Assembly: GCA_011773795.1 (NCBI GenBank)
Contig: WVWW01000001.1
Location: 15,646-55,174 of the forward strand
Length of the DNA stretch: 39,529 bases
Direction of reading: 5' to 3'
From: Acidobacteriota bacterium
GTDB lineage: Bacteria; Acidobacteriota; Polarisedimenticolia; Polarisedimenticolales; Polarisedimenticolaceae
Shown: one piece after another, positions 38,996 through 39,529 of the stretch
How the letters are laid out: each line of letters opens with the position of its first letter
Numbering within the stretch: the stretch's first letter is position 1
Program-made: the position numbers and the translations under genes
Notes under the pieces: generated by a model
Databases searched by the model: none
What the model saw: the letters and a program-made list of their open reading frames with translations, nothing else
What the model was told of the DNA's origin: nothing

Positions 38996-39529
38996 ATGAA
39001 GAAAGCACTATCCACCCTGCTACTCATTTCGGTCGCCACGCTGGGCTGCGCCGCGTTCCCGGCGAAGCGCACGCCGAAGCTCGACAAGCCGCGACGTGCG
39101 GCGGAACTGCGCGAGACGCCCGCGATCCGTCTCGTCGTCAACGACGAGACCCACCGGCAGCAGAAGAACGCGAAGGCGTTGGAACGCGTCCTGGAGAAGT
39201 TCCCCTACCTGGCGCCCGGAGACAAGAACACGCTCGATCCGGATTACACGATCGAGCTGAACGTCGACCACCACCTGACCGAAAACGGCATCAACGAGTT
39301 CGCTTACTACACGATCCTCGTCGTTCCCGCGATCTTCAAGGACGAGGTGACGGTACGGGCGAAGGTCACGCGCGCGGACGGAAGCCTGCTGGGGACGGTG
39401 AGCTCGACCGGCGGCTTGAAGACCGTCTCGCAAATGCACCTGTTTTGGGTGCTCCCGGTGGCCGCGCCGCTGTCGGCGCACTCGAACTCGAAGATGTGGC
39501 GCAGGTCCTTCCGCGATGCGCTCATCCAG
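38996..39529 (+). CDS. Lipoprotein, 3' truncated by the window
   Basis: 178 residues are visible and the frame is still open at the right edge. The N-terminus MKKALSTLLLISVATLGC is a lipoprotein signal with Cys18 as the lipidated residue. The mature part is a mixed alpha/beta domain (DYTIELNVDHHLTENG, VTVRAKVTRADGSLLGTVSS) with a hydrophobic MHLFWVLPVAAPLSAH segment and basic C-terminal helix. The family is not recognised. GGAGAGG lies just before the ATG, and a sigma-54-like promoter lies 38 bases upstream. Confidence 0.8.
   Translation, partial: MKKALSTLLLISVATLGCAAFPAKRTPKLDKPRRAAELRETPAIRLVVNDETHRQQKNAKALERVLEKFPYLAPGDKNTLDPDYTIELNVDHHLTENGINEFAYYTILVVPAIFKDEVTVRAKVTRADGSLLGTVSSTGGLKTVSQMHLFWVLPVAAPLSAHSNSKMWRRSFRDALIQ

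Overview
The window is GC-rich, tightly packed DNA from a Gram-negative bacterium with a respiratory lifestyle that copes with low oxygen. The evidence is a TonB/ExbB/ExbD system, several beta-barrel outer-membrane proteins, lipoproteins, many c-type cytochromes, a cbb3-type oxidase cluster, an oxygen-sensing FixL/FixJ-like pair, and tRNA genes with an encoded CCA. The mix of FixLJ, FG-GAP/UnbV proteins, CX4CH cytochromes and a HAO-like octaheme cytochrome suggests an uncultured proteobacterium or a deltaproteobacterial/Myxococcota-like lineage. The sequence alone does not settle this.

Layout. Positions 1-5562 (+): an envelope operon with a truncated beta-barrel protein, a CX4CH cytochrome-like lipoprotein, TonB, an M48-like protein with a damaged zinc motif, ExbB and two ExbD. 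Positions 5590-7231: a small conserved protein (-) and a radical SAM protein with unusual cysteine spacing (+), divergent around an inverted repeat. Positions 7225-16944 (-): one long overlapping operon. In transcription order it encodes a FixL-like haem-PAS kinase, a FixJ-like regulator, a NapH/CcoG-type ferredoxin, a membrane protein, a dihaem lipoprotein cytochrome, CcoN, CcoO, two small membrane proteins, a copper P-type ATPase and a TauE/SafE-family maturation protein. Positions 17139-23936 (+): a di-iron repair protein (RIC/YtfE) with a frameshift, a five-helix membrane/multihaem cytochrome, a large FG-GAP/UnbV/TPR protein and a porin. The RIC and porin genes are preceded by nearly the same 42-bp promoter element.

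Positions 23946-32006: a GCS2-CBS fusion (-), then a 414-bp gap holding palindromes, a strongly structured RNA candidate and an intrinsic terminator, then a PAS-LuxR regulator (+). After these comes a minus-strand run encoding Usp, an AhpD-like protein, a CBS protein, cytochrome c, NadA, tryptophanase and a ZIP transporter. Positions 32179-39529: an aldo/keto reductase-RidA fusion (-), tRNA-Asp (-), an octaheme HAO-family cytochrome (+), a small membrane protein (+), a FadL-type porin with a membrane protein (-), a second PAS-LuxR regulator (-), tRNA-Val (-) and a truncated lipoprotein (+) behind a sigma-54-like promoter.

How it may work together (inference): FixLJ sits directly upstream of a high-affinity oxidase. 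NO/iron-sulfur damage repair and multihaem cytochromes lie next to it. Two paralogous cysteine-PAS LuxR regulators share a GGGAATCC-type upstream site with the RIC and porin promoters. This looks like a locus for switching respiration under low oxygen or nitrosative stress. The most unusual items are the 5-bp duplication that removes a metal ligand of RIC, the shared 42-bp promoter element, and the unidentified structured RNA at 26087-26267.
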